Positions 3,975 through 6,345 of a DNA stretch of 6,345 nucleotides are shown piece after piece. Numbering within the stretch: position 1 is the stretch's first letter; each line of letters opens with the position of its first letter. The DNA comes from SFWF01 sp045539925 (GTDB taxonomy: Bacteria; Bacillota; Clostridia; Oscillospirales; Acutalibacteraceae), in contig JAZQGH010000076.1 in the NCBI GenBank assembly GCA_045539925.1, forward strand, positions 1-6,345, given 5' to 3'. The position numbers and the translations under genes were made by a program. The notes under the pieces were generated by a model, which was given only the letters and a program-made list of their open reading frames with translations, ran no database searches and was not told where the DNA came from.

Positions 3975-6227
3975 TTACTCATCAGCATTTATTGTATTCA
4001 AAGATTTCATTTTTGTAATGTCGTTTTGGAAATAACTGTTCTGAAGCTGATTTTCTTCGTCTGTGCCGACTTCTCCTGCATACATGATAAAGTCATCAAT
4101 ATGCATTGTGTTCGGCTCGTAGCTGTCGAATACGGCTTCAAGGCAAGCTGTTCTGTATCTCCGGGAACGGTCTTTTTTTGTGATCAAACGCCATTTGTCT
4201 TTTTTAACCTCTCCGTCCATTCTGCCGCTTTGAATTTCGAGCTTCAGAGTTTGCGTACCGAATAGACCGTTTATTTTGTCATAATGGTTATTGATCTTTG
4301 AAATAACGTTCTTCAAAAGATACGTGAATAGAGTGCTATCACTCCTATTTATGATATACTCGTTATAGAAATTATCCCATGAGCCTTTTATCCAAGAGAA
4401 CACGCCTTGACAGAGCCAATAAGGCGAAAAGAACGGCAGAGCCGGGGCAAGCTCGGTCTTGTCCGATATGTAAATGATCTCGCCAAGCTCACGGCCACCT
4501 GCTCCCCAAGCTTCCGGGCGTTGCAGGTCTGCTATGATCCTGATAAATACCTCGTTATCGACTACGGCTGCATGACGGCTCATCATCAGGCAAGCGTCGT
4601 GAAGGTCATTCTTTTGGTTTGTTTCCTCGGTATTCATTTTGATTTCTTTAAGAACTTGCATATTCTTAAATTCTTTGTCTATCTCGGTAATAACAAACGT
4701 ACCAAAAGACAACCTTCTCGCCTTCGGATTACCCTTGACGAGCTTTTTACCAAGACGAAGCATATCAAAATCAATGATATGTGCGTGATTTGAATATGCT
4801 TCCTGAAGCTCAGGATCACGAGCAAAGAAATCCATATCCCTGCTTGGCATATTACCAACATCAGAAAGTATTGTATCAACTCTGATGCTGTAATTTGCAA
4901 AAATCAACGTTGTTTTTACCGTGAAAATAAGATACGCACAGGCGTAATCTTCGAGAGCATCAAAAAGATGCGTGATTTTAAGCTCGTCATTATACGTTAC
5001 CTTATAATGCGTATAATCATATCCGAAGGTGTAATCCTTCTTGAAAATACCGTACCTCTCACGCATTCTTTGATAGCTCTCTGCAGTTATATGCTCGAAC
5101 GACGTTATTTTATCGAACATAGCTCGGTGACCTCGCACCCATTTTCTGCAAGTGTCAAGATCAACAATGTTATCGTTATCTATATTTTCCTTGATCTGAT
5201 CCCTGAAGGTCTGCCAAGGAAAATTCGGGAACATTCCGTCTTTACGTTCAAGAATCTTCGCCGCTCTTGTAAACTGATCCTTCTCGGATGTTAACGCCAT
5301 TCCGGTTATCATTTGCGTTTTGCCTATTCCCATTTCGCCATAAACGGTTGTAACAACACCCCTTCCTGAAAGAAAGGAATTGTTACAATCCTCGGCGTAA
5401 TAAAGTTTACTCATAGCCATTGACCGACAAATGTAGTTATACAACTTACAACCGATTACGGCCCATATAATAGCTGGGATAAATCGTATCATCGGCGTAA
5501 GGTCGTTCAGGAGCTTTAATACCTGAGTGAAAAGGCTAACGAGATCCCACGAAGCTACGAAGTATAGGTAATATGCTATAAAGCCTATTACCATACTGAA
5601 GATGTTAAAATGCAAGCACCACAGCACAAGCCACGTGCTTGTATAAACACTATTTTCCTTCAGAAACGCTACAAAGCCCTTGCACCAAGCAATCACAGGA
5701 TAAATACGCTTGAACTGAAACCTTTTGAAGCCTTTAAGCTGCTTAGATTCCAAATTGCGCACGTTGCAACGCTTGTCCTTATAGCTGTTAATTTGAAGAA
5801 TAACAACCAAGACAAGCGGCAGAATTACGAGCATAATTCGGGAAAGGTAATAGAATAAATCTCCTACGAAAGTCAGATAACGCTCAAAGTTTTCTGCCGA
5901 GAAGAAAACTTCCCAATAGTTGCTCCATAGGAGTTGAAATTCTTCCCACGTTTCAGGGAATATTCTTATCGGCTCCCATATCTGCTCCGCAAACTGCCAC
6001 TCTTGCATTTGCGTAACCGTTGCATTTATAGGATTTCCGTCACGGAAGAACAATTCTGCAATGTAGTACGCAAATGACATAGCGACATCTCTCACCGTTT
6101 CCGCAAGGCGAGGTAGCGAGTTCGGGAACAGGAAGCCTAAACCGAGGCTGATTAAAGTAATTACCGCACATATAATATGACGGTAATCCTTCTTAAACTG
6201 TGATATTTTGATTTTTATGTAATTCAC
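3975..6227 (-). CDS. Membrane-anchored P-loop ATPase, FtsK/HerA-superfamily-like, possibly Zot/pI-related
   Basis: This 750-aa protein has an N-terminal membrane part and a cytoplasmic ATPase. Hydrophobic segments lie at about 18-36, 127-146, 196-226 (one or two spans) and 248-266. Between the first two is a Trp/Phe-rich probable extracytoplasmic region (about 60-115). The Walker A motif GEMGIGKT is at 297-304. A Walker B-like strand FVITEID is at 511-517. SRH (550-552) and IIADLQRP (564-571) follow, in the position of the arginine and Q-containing sensor of FtsK/HerA and Zot-type pumps. The C-terminus (about 640-750) looks soluble. Zot/pI ATPases assemble and export filamentous phages, but they usually have the ATPase first and a membrane segment later, so this order is unusual. 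The GTG start overlaps the preceding stop (GTGA), and AGGGGG lies upstream. A KAP-type NTPase or a conjugation ATPase are alternatives. Confidence 0.8.
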   Translation of the reverse strand: MNYIKIKISQFKKDYRHIICAVITLISLGLGFLFPNSLPRLAETVRDVAMSFAYYIAELFFRDGNPINATVTQMQEWQFAEQIWEPIRIFPETWEEFQLLWSNYWEVFFSAENFERYLTFVGDLFYYLSRIMLVILPLVLVVILQINSYKDKRCNVRNLESKQLKGFKRFQFKRIYPVIAWCKGFVAFLKENSVYTSTWLVLWCLHFNIFSMVIGFIAYYLYFVASWDLVSLFTQVLKLLNDLTPMIRFIPAIIWAVIGCKLYNYICRSMAMSKLYYAEDCNNSFLSGRGVVTTVYGEMGIGKTQMITGMALTSEKDQFTRAAKILERKDGMFPNFPWQTFRDQIKENIDNDNIVDLDTCRKWVRGHRAMFDKITSFEHITAESYQRMRERYGIFKKDYTFGYDYTHYKVTYNDELKITHLFDALEDYACAYLIFTVKTTLIFANYSIRVDTILSDVGNMPSRDMDFFARDPELQEAYSNHAHIIDFDMLRLGKKLVKGNPKARRLSFGTFVITEIDKEFKNMQVLKEIKMNTEETNQKNDLHDACLMMSRHAAVVDNEVFIRIIADLQRPEAWGAGGRELGEIIYISDKTELAPALPFFSPYWLCQGVFSWIKGSWDNFYNEYIINRSDSTLFTYLLKNVISKINNHYDKINGLFGTQTLKLEIQSGRMDGEVKKDKWRLITKKDRSRRYRTACLEAVFDSYEPNTMHIDDFIMYAGEVGTDEENQLQNSYFQNDITKMKSLNTINADE

Positions 6228-6331
6228 CCTATGACACCCCCTGTAAACAGGAAATATCCAACGAGGAAAGCGAGGACGAGGGATAAAGCGATAAATAAAA
6301 GCCTTTTGCCTGCTGATATTTCGTTTTGCAT
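6224..6331 (-). CDS. 35-aa single-span membrane peptide coupled to the ATPase
   Basis: AAAGGAG (6345-6339) precedes ATG 6331 by 7-8 bases. The frame reads MQNEISAGKRLLFIALSL, continues through a hydrophobic stretch and ends in FTGGVIG. Residues 11-30 form one clear membrane helix after a short polar, basic-flanked N-terminus, so the C-terminus is probably outside. Its stop overlaps the GTG start of the ATPase (GTGA, 6227-6224), a classic coupled arrangement. Filamentous-phage assembly operons often carry tiny membrane proteins next to the pI/Zot gene. This one lacks the basic C-terminus of a major coat protein, so a minor virion or accessory role is more likely. Function is inferred from context only. 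Confidence 0.7.
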   Translation of the reverse strand: MQNEISAGKRLLFIALSLVLAFLVGYFLFTGGVIG

Positions 6332-6345
6332 TTTTCTTCTCCTTT

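Noticed and set aside
4407..4793. Plus-strand 128-aa open frame opposite the ATPase
   Set aside because: Antisense shadow of the 750-aa ATPase gene, no ribosome site and no protein-like features.

Overview
The window looks like part of a small mobile genetic element from a gut-type Clostridia (Firmicutes) host. The host guess rests on strong AGGAG-type ribosome binding sites before almost every gene, moderate-to-low GC, tightly packed small genes, and small-protein families I remember from Clostridia mobile elements. That recollection was not checked by a search.

Layout: (1) 10-1092, minus strand: an apparently intact IS30-family transposase. The window edge cuts off sequence beyond its stop. 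(2) 1093-1749: about 650 bases with no credible gene, dense in secondary structure. It holds a 73-nt imperfect palindrome, tandem hairpins, a 14-nt direct repeat inside nested inverted repeats, and mutually exclusive pairings just before the first small gene. It is the best candidate for an origin, packaging or transfer region, or a structured leader. (3) 1750-3699, plus strand: a train of short genes of 56, 109, 107, 91, 122 and 71 aa. Most overlap or abut, so they are probably co-transcribed. One carries a strong internal in-frame ribosome binding site and start that would make a separate 68-aa product. (4) 3698-3726: a bidirectional terminator between converging transcription units. (5) 3728-6331, minus strand: three coupled genes, read from the right edge inward. 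They are a 35-aa single-span membrane peptide, a 750-aa membrane-anchored P-loop ATPase, and a 77-aa basic protein.

The ATPase is the centrepiece. It has about 270 N-terminal residues with several membrane segments, then Walker A, Walker B and a distal Q-containing motif in the order seen in FtsK/HerA-superfamily pumps, which include the Zot/pI assembly ATPases of filamentous phages. A tiny membrane protein translationally coupled to such an ATPase, on an element with a hairpin-rich non-coding region, makes an inovirus-like or other DNA-export element a reasonable hypothesis. A plasmid or integrative element remains possible. No replication protein, integrase, relaxase or coat protein is visible in the window.
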